Assembly (NCBI RefSeq): GCF_002204185.1
Contig: NZ_MXPU01000007.1
Span: 186,001-250,000, forward strand
Direction of reading: 5' to 3'
Length of the DNA stretch: 64,000 bases
Source of the DNA: Rhizobium esperanzae
Lineage (GTDB): Bacteria > Pseudomonadota > Alphaproteobacteria > Rhizobiales > Rhizobiaceae
Part shown: positions 44,524-54,361 of the stretch, piece by piece
Numbering within the stretch: position 1 is the first letter of the stretch
How the letters are laid out: each line of letters begins with the position of its first letter
Notes under the pieces: generated by a model
What the model saw: the letters and a program-made list of their open reading frames with translations, nothing else
Told to the model about the DNA's origin: nothing
Database searches by the model: none
Program-made: the position numbers and the translations under genes

Positions 44524-45849
44524 TCACCGCTCCCAATCTTCCTTCGAAGGCTTCGGGCCGTTGCCGATGCGGCGCTCGAGTTCGGCGGCCTCGGTTTCCG
44601 ACAGGCGCAGATCGAGCGTTATCGAGCCGTCCTCATTATCCTCGCGGCCGTCGACGATCGCATGGTCGTAGAGCCAGGGCAGCAGCGCCAGCTTGTCGAC
44701 GGGAAGGCGGATGGTGGTTTCGGTCATCACGCCGGAAAGCCTGCGGCTGATCTCATCCATCAGCGTGTCGACGCCCTCGCCACTGACGGCCGAGACGGCG
44801 ACAACATTGTTGGCGCCCGCCGCCCTCTGCACCATAGTGTCGTGAACCTCGGGCTCCAGCCGGTCGATCTTGTTCCAGACCTCGATCAGCCGCTTCTCCG
44901 CTTCGGCCTCATCGATACCGAGATCGCCGAGAATGCGCATCACATCGGAGCTCTGCGCCTGGTTGTCGGGATCGGACATGTCGCGGACATGCAGGATGAG
45001 ATCGGCTTCCAGCACCTCTTCCAGGGTGGCGCGGAAGGCGGCGACGAGATGTGTTGGCAGGTCCGAGATGAAACCTACCGTGTCAGACAGGATGACGGTG
45101 CGGCCGTGCGGCAGCTTCATGCGGCGCAGCGTCGGATCGAGCGTCGCAAAGAGCATGTCTTCGGCCAGCACGCCGGCGCCGGTGATGCGGTTGAACAGCG
45201 TCGATTTGCCGGCATTGGTATAGCCGACGAGCGCGACGATCGGATGCGGCACCTTGCGGCGCTTGGCGCGATGGAGCTGGCGGGTGCGTACGACCTGCTC
45301 CAGCTCGCGTTCGAGCTTGATGATACGATCCTGCAGCAGTCGCCGGTCGGCTTCGATCTGGGTTTCGCCGGGGCCGCCCATGAAACCGCCGCCGCCGCGC
45401 TGGCGTTCGAGGTGGGTCCAGCTGCGGACCAGCCGGCCCTTCTGATAGTTCAGATGGGCGAGATCGACCTGCAGCGTGCCCTCCTTGGTAGAGGCGCGGC
45501 GGCCGAAGATCTCGAGGATCAGGCCCGTCCGGTCGATGACCTTGGCGTTCCACTCCTTTTCGAGGTTGCGCTGCTGCACCGGGGTCAGCGGATGATCGAC
45601 GATGACGAGACCGGAATCGCGCTCGTCGAGAAGCGCCTTGATCTCCTCGATCTTACCGGTGCCGAGCAGCGTCGCCGGCCTGGGATCATTGACCGGGACG
45701 ATCGATCCATTGACGACGTCGAGGTCGATCGCCTGGGCAAGGCCCGTCGCCTCTTCGAGCCGGCTTTCCGGCGTGCGGGTCGAGGCCGATTCGGTCTGGC
45801 CTCCGCGGTTGCGCGATTTCAGAACCGGCACGACGACGGTCGCGCGCAT
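44524..45849 (-). CDS. hflX: Ribosome-associated GTPase HflX
   Basis: 441 residues. The HflX N-terminal domain (ESRLEEATGLAQAIDLDVVN, PATLLGTGKIEEI) precedes the glycine-rich linker RQRGGGGFMGGPGETQIEADR and the GTPase domain with GYTNAGKSTLF (G1) and DTVGFISDLP (G3). It splits or rescues stalled ribosomes under stress. It follows hfq by 77 bp, the usual alphaproteobacterial arrangement. The start at 45849 is the first ATG; the frame is open further upstream without a standard start. Confidence 0.92.
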   Translation of the reverse strand: MRATVVVPVLKSRNRGGQTESASTRTPESRLEEATGLAQAIDLDVVNGSIVPVNDPRPATLLGTGKIEEIKALLDERDSGLVIVDHPLTPVQQRNLEKEWNAKVIDRTGLILEIFGRRASTKEGTLQVDLAHLNYQKGRLVRSWTHLERQRGGGGFMGGPGETQIEADRRLLQDRIIKLERELEQVVRTRQLHRAKRRKVPHPIVALVGYTNAGKSTLFNRITGAGVLAEDMLFATLDPTLRRMKLPHGRTVILSDTVGFISDLPTHLVAAFRATLEEVLEADLILHVRDMSDPDNQAQSSDVMRILGDLGIDEAEAEKRLIEVWNKIDRLEPEVHDTMVQRAAGANNVVAVSAVSGEGVDTLMDEISRRLSGVMTETTIRLPVDKLALLPWLYDHAIVDGREDNEDGSITLDLRLSETEAAELERRIGNGPKPSKEDWER

Positions 45850-45926
45850 ATCGTCCCTGTGCTTGGCGGCCTCAGGGATGATCGAATCGTTCTTGGTATC
45901 GCGTGTCGAAATGACGGCTGATCCTG

Positions 45927-46169
45927 TTAGGACGCGGCTTCTTCACTCTCGAACATCTGCATGGGCTGACCCGGCATGATCGTCGAGATCGCATGCTTAT
46001 ACACGAGCTGCGAGTGGCCGTCACGGCGAAGCAGAACACAGAAATTGTCGAAGGAGGTAACAACACCCGTGAGTTTCACGCCGTTGATCAAAAAGATTGT
46101 CAGGGAAATCTTTTGTTTGCGAACAGTATTGAGAAATAAGTCCTGCAAATTCTGAGAACGTTCCGCCAT
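45927..46169 (-). CDS. hfq: RNA chaperone Hfq
   Basis: 80 residues, the size usual in rhizobia. Sm1 ([31 protein letters not shown]) and Sm2 ([13 protein letters not shown]) motifs are intact, with the YKH residues that bind sRNA U-tails. It forms hexamers that pair sRNAs with mRNAs. The start at 46169 gives [10 protein letters not shown], identical in form to other rhizobial Hfq. It is first of the hfq-hflX unit and lies 111 bp downstream of dat. Confidence 0.97.
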
Positions 46170-46280
46170 CGCGCCGCTTCTTTCTTTATTGCCGACCCGT
46201 GTTGGCCGGTAGAATATCAATCAACCTCTCCATGCGAGACCGGCAACACCCTCATTCCACCGGTCCAGCAAATCTTGGTA

Positions 46281-47144
46281 TCAAATCGCAATCTTTTCCG
46301 CAACGTCGAAAAAGGCTTCGCGGATTTTCTGCGAGACGCTGCCGGGATGGCCGTTGGCGATAGGCAGACCATCGACGGAAACGACCGGAAAACAGATACT
46401 TGTGGCTGCGGTGAGGAAGACCTCGCGGGCCGCGAGCATTTCGGAAACAGAGAAATTCCGCTCGGCTATCTTCAAGCCCAGCTTGGCGGCGACATCCATC
46501 AATGTGGTGCGGGTGATGCCGCGCAGGATGCCGTGTTCGGCCGGACGGGTCACCAGCGTACCATCCGAATCGACCATCCAGACATTGGTCGCGGCCCCTT
46601 CCTTCACCATGCCGTCGCCATCGACATAGATCGCCTCCTGGGCACCGGCTTCCTTAGCCTGCTGGCGGGCCATGGCATTCGGCAGCAGGCCGACGGATTT
46701 GATGTCGACGCGGTCCCAGCGGTTGTCGGTGACGGTGATCGCCTTGATGCCGTTGGCATTCTTGGCGGCGATGATCTTCGGATCGGTGCTCTTTGCGGTG
46801 ATGACGAGCGAGGGCGGCGTGCCCTCGGCCGGGAAGACATGGTCGCGGCGGGCGACACCGCGCGTCACCTGCAGGTAGAAAAGCCCGTTGCGCACATGAT
46901 TGCGGCGCAGCGTCTCGCGAATGACTTGCGTCAGTGCGGCCCGGCTCATCGGCCAGGCGATGCTGAGTTCCCCGAGTGAACGGCCGAGCCGGTTCAGATG
47001 GCGGGTGAGATCGACGATATAGCCGTGGCGGATCTCGCAGACCTCGTAGACCCCGTCGGCGAACTGGTAGCCGCGGTCCTCGATATGCACGCTGGCATCG
47101 GAATGCTTGACGTAACGGCCGTTGACATAGGCAATTCTCGGCAT
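46281..47144 (-). CDS. dat: D-amino-acid transaminase
   Basis: 287 residues of the fold-type IV PLP aminotransferases. The active lysine is in the DIKSVGLLPN segment. Also seen are YLQVTRGVARRDHVFP and EAIYVDGDGMVKEGAATNVWM. The substrate-side motif favours D-Ala aminotransferase over BCAT or ADC lyase. It lies 62 bp downstream of ntrX and precedes hfq, an order conserved in rhizobia. Confidence 0.88.
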   Translation of the reverse strand: MPRIAYVNGRYVKHSDASVHIEDRGYQFADGVYEVCEIRHGYIVDLTRHLNRLGRSLGELSIAWPMSRAALTQVIRETLRRNHVRNGLFYLQVTRGVARRDHVFPAEGTPPSLVITAKSTDPKIIAAKNANGIKAITVTDNRWDRVDIKSVGLLPNAMARQQAKEAGAQEAIYVDGDGMVKEGAATNVWMVDSDGTLVTRPAEHGILRGITRTTLMDVAAKLGLKIAERNFSVSEMLAAREVFLTAATSICFPVVSVDGLPIANGHPGSVSQKIREAFFDVAEKIAI

Positions 47145-47206
47145 GGGAACCTGATCTTCGGGATGTGGGAGGGACGCAGCGCGGCGGCGGGGCCGCGCCG
47201 ATAGGA

Positions 47207-48571
47207 TCAGACGCCGAGCGACTTCAGCTTGCGGTGCAGCGCCGAGCGCTCCATGCCGACGAATTCAGCGGTACGCGAGATATTGCCGCCGAAGCGATTG
47301 ATCTGGGCAATCAGATAATCCTTTTCGAACATCTCGCGGGCTTCGCGCAGCGGCAGCGTCATGATGTGATAATCGTTCTTGGCCGAAACCTTGGGCAGCA
47401 TGTCGCCGAGGTCGGTCGGCAGCATGTCGGCGGTGATCGGCGTATCCGGGCCGTCGGTGCGGGCAAGGATCATCAGCCGCTCGATGTTGTTGCGCAGCTG
47501 GCGGATATTGCCCGGCCAGTCATGCGCCTGCAGCACCGCCATGGCGTCGTCGCCGATGCGGCGCGGACGAATGCCGGCCTGTTCTGATATCTGGCGCATC
47601 AACTGGTCGACGAGGAAGGGAATATCCTCGCGACGCTCGGCAAGCTGCGGCACGCGTACCGGCACGACGGCCAGGCGATGATAGAGATCCTCGCGGAACC
47701 AGCCTTCGGCGATGCGGCTTTCGAGATTATAGGCGGTCGAGGAAATGATACGGACGTCGACCTTGACGCGCTTCGAACCGCCGACACGCTCGAACTGCTG
47801 ATCGACAAGGACACGCAGGATCTTGTTCTGCGTTTCGCGCGGCATCTCGCCGACCTCGTCGAGATAGAGAATGCCGCGATGGGCTTCCTCGAGCGCGCCG
47901 ATCTTGCGGGCCTGGCCGGGCGTGCCCTCAGTGCCGAAGAGCGCCACTTCCATGCGATCGGGCGTGATGTTGGCGGCATTCAGCGCCACGAAGGGGCCAT
48001 TGGCGCGGGCAGACTTCTTGTGGATCATCCGCGCTACCAGCTCCTTGCCGGAACCGGACGCGCCAAGAATCATGATGCGGCTGTTGGTCGGCGACACCTT
48101 CTCGATCGTCTGGCGCAGTTGCGAGACGGCAACCGAAGTGCCGATCAGCTCCAGGGCGTCGCCGGTGCGCCGCTTCAGCTCGGAAACCTCGCGCTTGAGC
48201 TTGGAATTTTCCAGCGCACGTTCGGCGATCAGGATCAGCCGGTCGGCCTTGAAGGGCTTTTCGATGAAATCGAAAGCGCCGCGCTTAATCGCCGAGACCG
48301 CGGTTTCGATGTTGCCGTGGCCTGAGATCATCACGACCGGGAGATCGGGATGACGGGTCTTGATCTCGTCGAGCAGCGACAGGCCGTCGAGCTTGCTGCC
48401 CTGCATCCAGATATCGAGGAAGATCAGCCGCGGCACGCGATCGGATATCGCCGCCAGTGCGCTGTCGCTGTCATGGGCCGTGCGTGTCTCATGGCCTTCG
48501 TCGGAGAGAATGCCGGAAACGATCTCGCGAATATCGTGCTCGTCATCGACGACGAGAATATCAGAGGCCAT
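47207..48571 (-). CDS. ntrX: Nitrogen-regulation response regulator NtrX
   Basis: 454 residues: receiver domain (phospho-acceptor Asp 53 in FLDIWMQG), AAA+ domain (GASGSGKE Walker A, LDEVGEMP Walker B) and a C-terminal Fis-type HTH (GNISRTAEFVGMERSALHRK). The GAFTGA loop used to contact sigma-54 is missing. The segment reads LFGTEGTPGQARKIGALEEA, while NtrC in this window retains GAFTGA. So it probably regulates other sigma forms or acts without sigma-54. The start overlaps the ntrY end by 11 bp. AAGGA lies 8-9 bases upstream. Confidence 0.93.
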   Translation of the reverse strand: MASDILVVDDEHDIREIVSGILSDEGHETRTAHDSDSALAAISDRVPRLIFLDIWMQGSKLDGLSLLDEIKTRHPDLPVVMISGHGNIETAVSAIKRGAFDFIEKPFKADRLILIAERALENSKLKREVSELKRRTGDALELIGTSVAVSQLRQTIEKVSPTNSRIMILGASGSGKELVARMIHKKSARANGPFVALNAANITPDRMEVALFGTEGTPGQARKIGALEEAHRGILYLDEVGEMPRETQNKILRVLVDQQFERVGGSKRVKVDVRIISSTAYNLESRIAEGWFREDLYHRLAVVPVRVPQLAERREDIPFLVDQLMRQISEQAGIRPRRIGDDAMAVLQAHDWPGNIRQLRNNIERLMILARTDGPDTPITADMLPTDLGDMLPKVSAKNDYHIMTLPLREAREMFEKDYLIAQINRFGGNISRTAEFVGMERSALHRKLKSLGV

Positions 48572-50831
48572 AAGCGCTTTCCTTGTCATTGGCTGCGGGA
48601 GCGGCAGGCGCTGGCTCCAGGCGTGGCAGATGCACGCGGATCATGGCCCCTCTTCCCCGGTCAAAATCGGCGGGCGCATCATGCAGCTCGAGCTGCCCGC
48701 CATGTTCCTCGATGATCTTCTTGACGATGGCGAGGCCGAGGCCAGTGCCCTTCTCGCGCATCGTCATATAGGGCTCCAGAATGCTGTGGCGGTTTTCCAC
48801 CGGCAGGCCGCGACCATTGTCGATCACGTCGACGGTGAAACGGTCGCGGGCCACATCGAGTGCGGCGCGCACGAGAACCTTGCGCTCGTCGCGCTCATCA
48901 CTCGGAACGGCTTCCAGCGATTCCACAGCATTCTTGATGAGATTGCCGAAAGCCTGGCCGAGCATGCGACTGTCGAACAGGCCCTCCAGCGGCTTATCGC
49001 CGAACTCCGAGAGGAAGGTGACGTGATGATTGCCCATCTCACGCAGGAAGATCGCATCGCGCAGGATATCGCGCAGGTCGCTCGGCTCCTTGGTCGGCTT
49101 CGGCATGCGGGCGAAAGCCGAGAATTCGTCGACCATGCGGCCGATATCGCCGACCTGACGGATGATCGTATCCGTGCACTGGTCGAAGACGGTGCGGTCG
49201 TCCTGGTTGATCTGCTTGCCGTAACGGCGCTGGATGCGCTCGGCGGACAGCTGGATCGGCGTCAACGGATTCTTGATCTCGTGGGCAATGCGCCTTGCCA
49301 CGTCACCCCAAGCCGTCGAGCGCTGGGCGATGACGAGATCGGTGATATCGTCGAGCGTGATCACGTAGGATTCGCTCATGTCGCGCACTTCCTCGCGGGT
49401 GACCTGCACGCTCAGCGTCCTCACCGTACCGCCGCGCACCAGCGCGATCTGCTTGCGGAAATCGCCGCGATGACGCACCGCCGCCTCGGTCAGCACCTGA
49501 TCGACCTCGGGCGCGATGTCGACCAGCTGCTTGCCGAGCATCTCGTCGGCCGACAGCGACATCAGCGTCTCGGCAGAACTGTTGACGATGGCGATGCGGC
49601 GATCCTGTTCGACGCCGATAACGGCGGCGGTAACGCCCGACAAAACCGCTTCGATGAAGCGCCGGCGGTCGTCGACCTCGTCCTTGGCCTCGAGGATCTC
49701 GTCGCGCTGGGTGCGGATTTCCGAGATCATCTTGTTGAAGGTGCGCGACAGGTTGGCGACGTCGCCATCGACGGCATGCACCGGCACGACGATATCCATA
49801 TTGCCCGATGCAACGCTGTCGGCCGCCGTGATCAGCAGCCGGATCGGCCGCACGATGCGGTCGGCGACAGCAATCGCCGTCCAGATCGCCGCAAGCAGCA
49901 CGATCAGCGCGAAGCCGATGTAGAGCACGGCGAAGGCGATCTGCAGCGAGAAGCGGTTGGCCTCCATCGAGCGGTATTCGGTGGCGTTTTCCTCCATCAT
50001 GCGCATGGCGCCCATGACCTTGGGATCGACGGCCCGCACCGTATAGAGAAACGTGCCCTGAATGGCATCGAGCTTGATGATGGCGCCGACGAGGTTGGTG
50101 ACGCCGGGCGGAATGAGCGTCGGCTGGCCGGCCGCGGCCTTTTCCAGCGCATCCTTCGGAATGGCCGGCAATGGTTTTTCCGTGGTGATATCGGCCTGGA
50201 CGACCACCGAACCGTCGCTTTCGACGAGGAAGGCGCCGAGCAGGCCGCGGCCCCTTGCCTGGCGCGTCATCAGTTCGGCAAAGCCCGTCCTGTCGAGGCT
50301 GTAGAGAGCACGGTTGCGCTCCAGGTCGTTGGCCATGGAAACCGTCTGCCCCTGCAGGTAGCTGGCGTTCTCCATCATATAGGCCTGGCCGATATTGCGC
50401 GACGAGCTGACGATCGACTGGGTGCGCAGCGCAAACCACCGATCGAGGCCGGCATTCAGCGTGATGCTGGCGAAGATGGCGACGAGGATCGCCGGCGTGA
50501 TCGCGACGATCGAGAAGAGCACGACGATACGAATGTGCAGGCGCGCGGCCGCCCTGCCCCGGGTGCGCGCCTTGAGCAGCCTTGCCACCTCGCGGGCGAT
50601 CAGCGCCAGCAGAGTCAGGACGAAGAAGGAATTGACGATCACCGAGGTGATGACGACGTGCGAGCTCGGCGCGATCGGCGTCAGGCCGAGCAATATGAAG
50701 AGTGTGATTGTGGCGCAGAGAAGCGCGCCGCCGGCCAGCACGAGGCCGGGCACGGCGAAAAGGGCGCGGCGATCGGTCACCGTCGTCACCGTCTCGCCCG
50801 TCGCCGCCGGCGCTACCCCATCCTGCGTCAT
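48561..50831 (-). CDS. ntrY: Nitrogen-regulation sensor histidine kinase NtrY
   Basis: 756 residues. N-terminal membrane segments (about 30-130, LALIAREVARLL after the first) enclose a periplasmic loop, followed by a further membrane span (AFAVLYIGFALIVLLAAIWTAI), HAMP, a PAS domain (FIEAVLSGVTAAVIGVEQDR) and a histidine kinase. The phospho-His is in [16 protein letters not shown]; the N-box is NLIKNAVESLEAV, and the G-boxes include DNGRGLP and GTGLGLAIVKKI. It phosphorylates NtrX to control nitrogen metabolism, respiration and envelope genes. First gene of the ntrYX unit. Confidence 0.93.
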   Translation of the reverse strand: MTQDGVAPAATGETVTTVTDRRALFAVPGLVLAGGALLCATITLFILLGLTPIAPSSHVVITSVIVNSFFVLTLLALIAREVARLLKARTRGRAAARLHIRIVVLFSIVAITPAILVAIFASITLNAGLDRWFALRTQSIVSSSRNIGQAYMMENASYLQGQTVSMANDLERNRALYSLDRTGFAELMTRQARGRGLLGAFLVESDGSVVVQADITTEKPLPAIPKDALEKAAAGQPTLIPPGVTNLVGAIIKLDAIQGTFLYTVRAVDPKVMGAMRMMEENATEYRSMEANRFSLQIAFAVLYIGFALIVLLAAIWTAIAVADRIVRPIRLLITAADSVASGNMDIVVPVHAVDGDVANLSRTFNKMISEIRTQRDEILEAKDEVDDRRRFIEAVLSGVTAAVIGVEQDRRIAIVNSSAETLMSLSADEMLGKQLVDIAPEVDQVLTEAAVRHRGDFRKQIALVRGGTVRTLSVQVTREEVRDMSESYVITLDDITDLVIAQRSTAWGDVARRIAHEIKNPLTPIQLSAERIQRRYGKQINQDDRTVFDQCTDTIIRQVGDIGRMVDEFSAFARMPKPTKEPSDLRDILRDAIFLREMGNHHVTFLSEFGDKPLEGLFDSRMLGQAFGNLIKNAVESLEAVPSDERDERKVLVRAALDVARDRFTVDVIDNGRGLPVENRHSILEPYMTMREKGTGLGLAIVKKIIEEHGGQLELHDAPADFDRGRGAMIRVHLPRLEPAPAAPAANDKESAYGL

Positions 50832-51051
50832 TCGGCCTCTCTCCAGACGGCACCCCGCCGTCCCGCCATCCGACCGAAACCAGACAACGCCGGCTCAGGA
50901 GAGCCAGCGTCAGAACGACTCGATCGGGAGCGAAATGTCCAAAACCCTTGCGTGACCTTTAAGCAACGCATTGTGGCGAAAATGCAACGCGCCTCGTCAC
51001 GTTGTCAAGCTCCGGCAGAGCCCCGCCTCGGACACTTTTGCGCGACTTGCG

Positions 51052-52041
51052 TCAGAAACGTCGTGGACCTTCCGGCTTATTTCCGGCAATCGCATCGATG
51101 CGCTCCAACACCTCAGCCGTCAGCTTGTGCCTGTGAGAGAGGGCCGCGAGATTATCCTGCAACTGGCTGGCGCGCGAGGCGCCGAGAATGACGGTTGAGA
51201 CGTTGCGATTGGCGAGGCACCACAAAAGCGCGAGGTGGGTGATCGACAAGCCAATCTCGTCCGCGAGTTTTGCGAGTTCGCCGACTTGTCGGAGCTGAGC
51301 GCGGCCGGCATCGCTCGACCATCTTTCCTTCAGCCATTCATAGCCGGGCAAATTCATGCGGCTGTCGGCCGGCACGCCATTATTGTATTTGCCGGTCAGG
51401 ACGCCGGAGGCGAGCGGCGACCAGATCGTGGTGCCAAGGCCGATCAGGTCATAGAGCGGGAGATAATCGGCTTCGACCTTCTGCCGTTCGAAGATATTGT
51501 ATTGCGGCTGCTCCATGGTGGGGGGCGTGACGCGAAGGTCGCGGGCAATGGCGTAGGCTTCGGTCAACTGCTGTGCGGACCATTCGGAGGTCCCCCAGTA
51601 AAGCACCTTGCCCTGGGCGACGAGATCATGCATCGCCCGCACCGTTTCCTCGATCGGCGTGTCGATATCCGGGCGGTGGCAGAAATAGAGGTCGAGGTAA
51701 TCGACCTGAAGCCGCTTCAGCGCCGCGTGGCAGGCGTCGGTCACATGTTTGCGCGACAGACCGCGCTGCGTCGGCCTCTCACCTCCCCAGAAAACCTTGC
51801 TCGAGACGATGAAGCTGTCGCGGCTCCAGCCGAGCGACTTGAGCGCCTCGCCCATGACGATCTCCGACTTGCCGCTTTCATAACCTTCGGCATTGTCGAA
51901 GAAATTCACCCCATTGTCGTAGGCAAGCCGCATGAGATCGACGGCGTCGCCGCCGTTCACCTGCTTGCCGAAAGTGACCCATGAGCCGAAGGAGAACTCG
52001 CTCACCTTCAGACCCGACTTTCCCAAACGACGATATTCCAT
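51052..52041 (-). CDS. Aldo/keto reductase (YhdN/Kv-beta-like subfamily)
   Basis: 329 residues, a complete TIM barrel. The N-terminus MEYRRLGKSGLKVSEFSFGS, catalytic Tyr in the NAEGYESGKSEIVMGEAL region, then LDLYFCHRPD and GTSEWSAQQL are typical of NADPH-dependent reductases of the Kv-beta/YghZ group. The substrate is not predictable. The ATG at 52041 has GGGAG upstream; the frame to 52188 is non-coding. Confidence 0.88.
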   Translation of the reverse strand: MEYRRLGKSGLKVSEFSFGSWVTFGKQVNGGDAVDLMRLAYDNGVNFFDNAEGYESGKSEIVMGEALKSLGWSRDSFIVSSKVFWGGERPTQRGLSRKHVTDACHAALKRLQVDYLDLYFCHRPDIDTPIEETVRAMHDLVAQGKVLYWGTSEWSAQQLTEAYAIARDLRVTPPTMEQPQYNIFERQKVEADYLPLYDLIGLGTTIWSPLASGVLTGKYNNGVPADSRMNLPGYEWLKERWSSDAGRAQLRQVGELAKLADEIGLSITHLALLWCLANRNVSTVILGASRASQLQDNLAALSHRHKLTAEVLERIDAIAGNKPEGPRRF

Positions 52042-52343
52042 CACGCAGCTCCCGCAGGTTAGAACATGGGCCGGCCGGTACCCGGCCTCAACAGCACACG
52101 ATCGATCAACGACCGATCGGCTTAATCTATGGCATGAACGACAATATGCGAGCCTCGGCGCAACAAGCTGCTTAAACCAGCCCCGCAAAAGACGCTCAAT
52201 GCGGTTTTGATGCCTCCTCGATACTGGCTCTCATTCCTCGACCGATTGTGCCTTGGTAAACTTCTTGCCGTTGACGAAGAATAGCGGTGAGATGAAGTCC
52301 GGCCGCGTCAAGTTTCGGGTGGTGCTGACGATGGAGAAAAACG
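52042..52343. other. Intergenic region between aldo/keto reductase and cupin genes
   Basis: 302 bp. A leftward 26-codon frame (52231-52311, RPDFISPLFFVNGKKF) has protein-like composition but a TTG start and no ribosome-binding site. The rest shows only short dyads (CGATCGATCAACGACCGATC). Confidence 0.35.
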
Positions 52344-53021
52344 ATGCGTCTGAATGATGATTTCACCAAGCCGACGGTCGTCCACGCCGCGAAACTGGAT
52401 TGGGTCGCCAGTCCGGCTCGCGGGGTCGATCGTCGAATGCTTTATCGCGTCGGCGAGGAAGTGGCTCGGGCGACCTCGATTGTCCGCTATGCCGCAGGCA
52501 GCGTATTTCCGTCTCATACCCACGCGGGCGGTGAAGAAATATTGGTGCTCGACGGGATATTCGAGGACGAACACGGTCGCTTCCCGGCCGGATCATACTT
52601 CCGCAATCCGCCGGGGACGTCGCATGCGCCCGCATCCGCTGACGGGTGCACCATCTTCGTCAAGCTCTGGCAGTTTCGCGAGGGCGACGAGGCGCAAATC
52701 GTGCGCAGACCGGGTGAAGGAGAGCCTGGACTTCAAAACGATGCCGTCACCGCAACGATCCTGTTCGATGACGGTCATGAGCAGGTCTATCTTCAAAGGT
52801 GGGGTCGCAGCGCCTCGATCAAACTTTCGAATCATCGTGGATTGGAGCTGCTGGTTCTTGAAGGTGAGCTGTCCGTTGGAACGGAGCGCCTTCGATCGCA
52901 GAGCTGGATGCGGCTGCCCGAAGGCGAAAACCTGATGGCGAGCGCCGGTCCAGAGGGTGCATATGCCTGGATCAAAGACGCACCGTTGCAGCACGCCGAT
53001 GTTCTGAAACTGCCATCGTAG
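52344..53021 (+). CDS. ChrR-like double-cupin protein
   Basis: 225 residues with two cupin domains. The first (about 40-110) has the metal-site signature FPSHTHAGGEEILVLDG. The second (about 125-220) is a degenerate cupin (GLELLVLEGELSVGTERLRS). This is the layout of ChrR-like anti-sigma or quercetinase-type proteins, but no adjacent ECF sigma factor is present. The gene lies between an aldo/keto reductase and an amine-oxidase-like gene. Its substrate or partner is unknown. Confidence 0.75.
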   Translation: MRLNDDFTKPTVVHAAKLDWVASPARGVDRRMLYRVGEEVARATSIVRYAAGSVFPSHTHAGGEEILVLDGIFEDEHGRFPAGSYFRNPPGTSHAPASADGCTIFVKLWQFREGDEAQIVRRPGEGEPGLQNDAVTATILFDDGHEQVYLQRWGRSASIKLSNHRGLELLVLEGELSVGTERLRSQSWMRLPEGENLMASAGPEGAYAWIKDAPLQHADVLKLPS

Positions 53022-53127
53022 CGGGTTACGTCTTTGACTGGACGCCAGCATGCGCGGCCCTGTAAATAAAACCCGCGCTGAAATTCGCCCGCTTCCTGCA
53101 TTCTGATGGCGGGCCAGAGGTAGTTTG

Positions 53128-54222
53128 ATGAAAAGATGCCAAGTCGCTGTCGTCGGGGGAGGACTCGCCGGGCTCTGCGCGGCACGGGCCCTCAATTCGA
53201 AGGGCATCGACTTCCTGTTGCTTGAAGCAAGGGATCGGCTGGGCGGCCGCATCCTGACATCAGACGAACATGGAATTCCTTCCGACGACGGGTTCGATCT
53301 CGGCCCCTCCTGGTTCTGGCCGATCATGCAGCCTGATATAGCCGAGCTCGTTCTGGAACTGGAGCTCCCGTCGTTCTCGCAAAACAATGATGGCGATGTG
53401 ATATTCGAGCGAATGTCGCGGGAAGGACCGCAAAAGTATCGCCCTGTCGAACCGCAGGGAAAATCGCTTCGACTGACCGGCGGTTCGGCGGCGCTGGTGC
53501 GATCTTTGGAACGAGAGATCCCGGCCGACAGAATTCAACTCAACAGCCCTGTTTCGGCCATGGCGCTTGCCGGTGACGGCGTCGAGATTACCTCGAACGC
53601 TGCGGACGGCATGGCCGCGGTGGTCCACGCGCAGCAGGTCATTTGCGCCCTGCCGCCTCGATTGCTTGAGGCAAACGTGACTTTCACGCCGCAGCAAGAC
53701 CAATCCACCGTGGCTCGCTGGCGCGATACGCCGACCTGGATGGCGCCGCACGCCAAGTTTTTCGCAATCTACGATCGACCCTTCTGGCGTGACGGCGGAT
53801 TGTCGGGCACCGCGCAGAGCATGGTCGGGCCTATGGTCGAAATGCATGACGCGACGCTGGCGAATGGAAAGGCAGCCCTCTTCGGCTTCATCGGCGTCGG
53901 CGCGGATCAGCGGGCGGCATTGGGTGACGAGGCGTTGACGAAAGCCTGCCTGGCTCAGTTCGGGCGAATTTTCGGCGCTGACTCATTGGAACCGCGTACC
54001 ACAATTTTGAAAGACTGGGCCGCCGATCCATTCACTGCGACAGTCCGCGACCGCATCGCAGCCGGGCATTTGTGGGCCGAGGATAAGGATTGGGTGTGCG
54101 GACCGTGGGCTCAGCGACTGTTTATGGCCGGCAGCGAGACGAGCGCGACTGAACCCGGCTTCCTTGCCGGCGCCGTTGCCGCTGCGAGACGGGCTGTGTT
54201 GACGATTGTCTCGCCACGCTGA
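53128..54222 (+). CDS. FAD-dependent amine-oxidase-like protein
   Basis: 364 residues. The N-terminal dinucleotide motif VVGGGLAGLCAARALNSKGI and ARDRLGGRI match flavin-containing amine oxidases (MAO/PAO). The C-terminal AGSETSATEPGFLAGAV contributes to FAD binding. It is shorter than typical amine oxidases and has no obvious membrane tail. The ATG at 53128 has AGAGG upstream. The substrate may be a polyamine or another amine. Confidence 0.8.
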   Translation: MKRCQVAVVGGGLAGLCAARALNSKGIDFLLLEARDRLGGRILTSDEHGIPSDDGFDLGPSWFWPIMQPDIAELVLELELPSFSQNNDGDVIFERMSREGPQKYRPVEPQGKSLRLTGGSAALVRSLEREIPADRIQLNSPVSAMALAGDGVEITSNAADGMAAVVHAQQVICALPPRLLEANVTFTPQQDQSTVARWRDTPTWMAPHAKFFAIYDRPFWRDGGLSGTAQSMVGPMVEMHDATLANGKAALFGFIGVGADQRAALGDEALTKACLAQFGRIFGADSLEPRTTILKDWAADPFTATVRDRIAAGHLWAEDKDWVCGPWAQRLFMAGSETSATEPGFLAGAVAAARRAVLTIVSPR

Positions 54223-54361
54223 TCTAGGAGGGCTACCTCCTCAACGGCCTCCAACCTCATTTCGAGCGCAACGGCGGTGGCGGCATGCGGAACGGATGAG
54301 CAACATCCTGATGAAATCGAGCACCTTATCGCCCGCTGACCAGCCATCTCATCCACCGGTT

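Noticed and set aside
50955-50990. Sigma-54-like TGGCGAAAATGCA upstream of ntrY
   Set aside because: The spacing between the GG and GC elements is too short.
48360-51191. 943-codon plus-strand open frame antisense to ntrX and ntrY
   Set aside because: It is a shadow of the well-supported ntrYX genes with no family similarity of its own.
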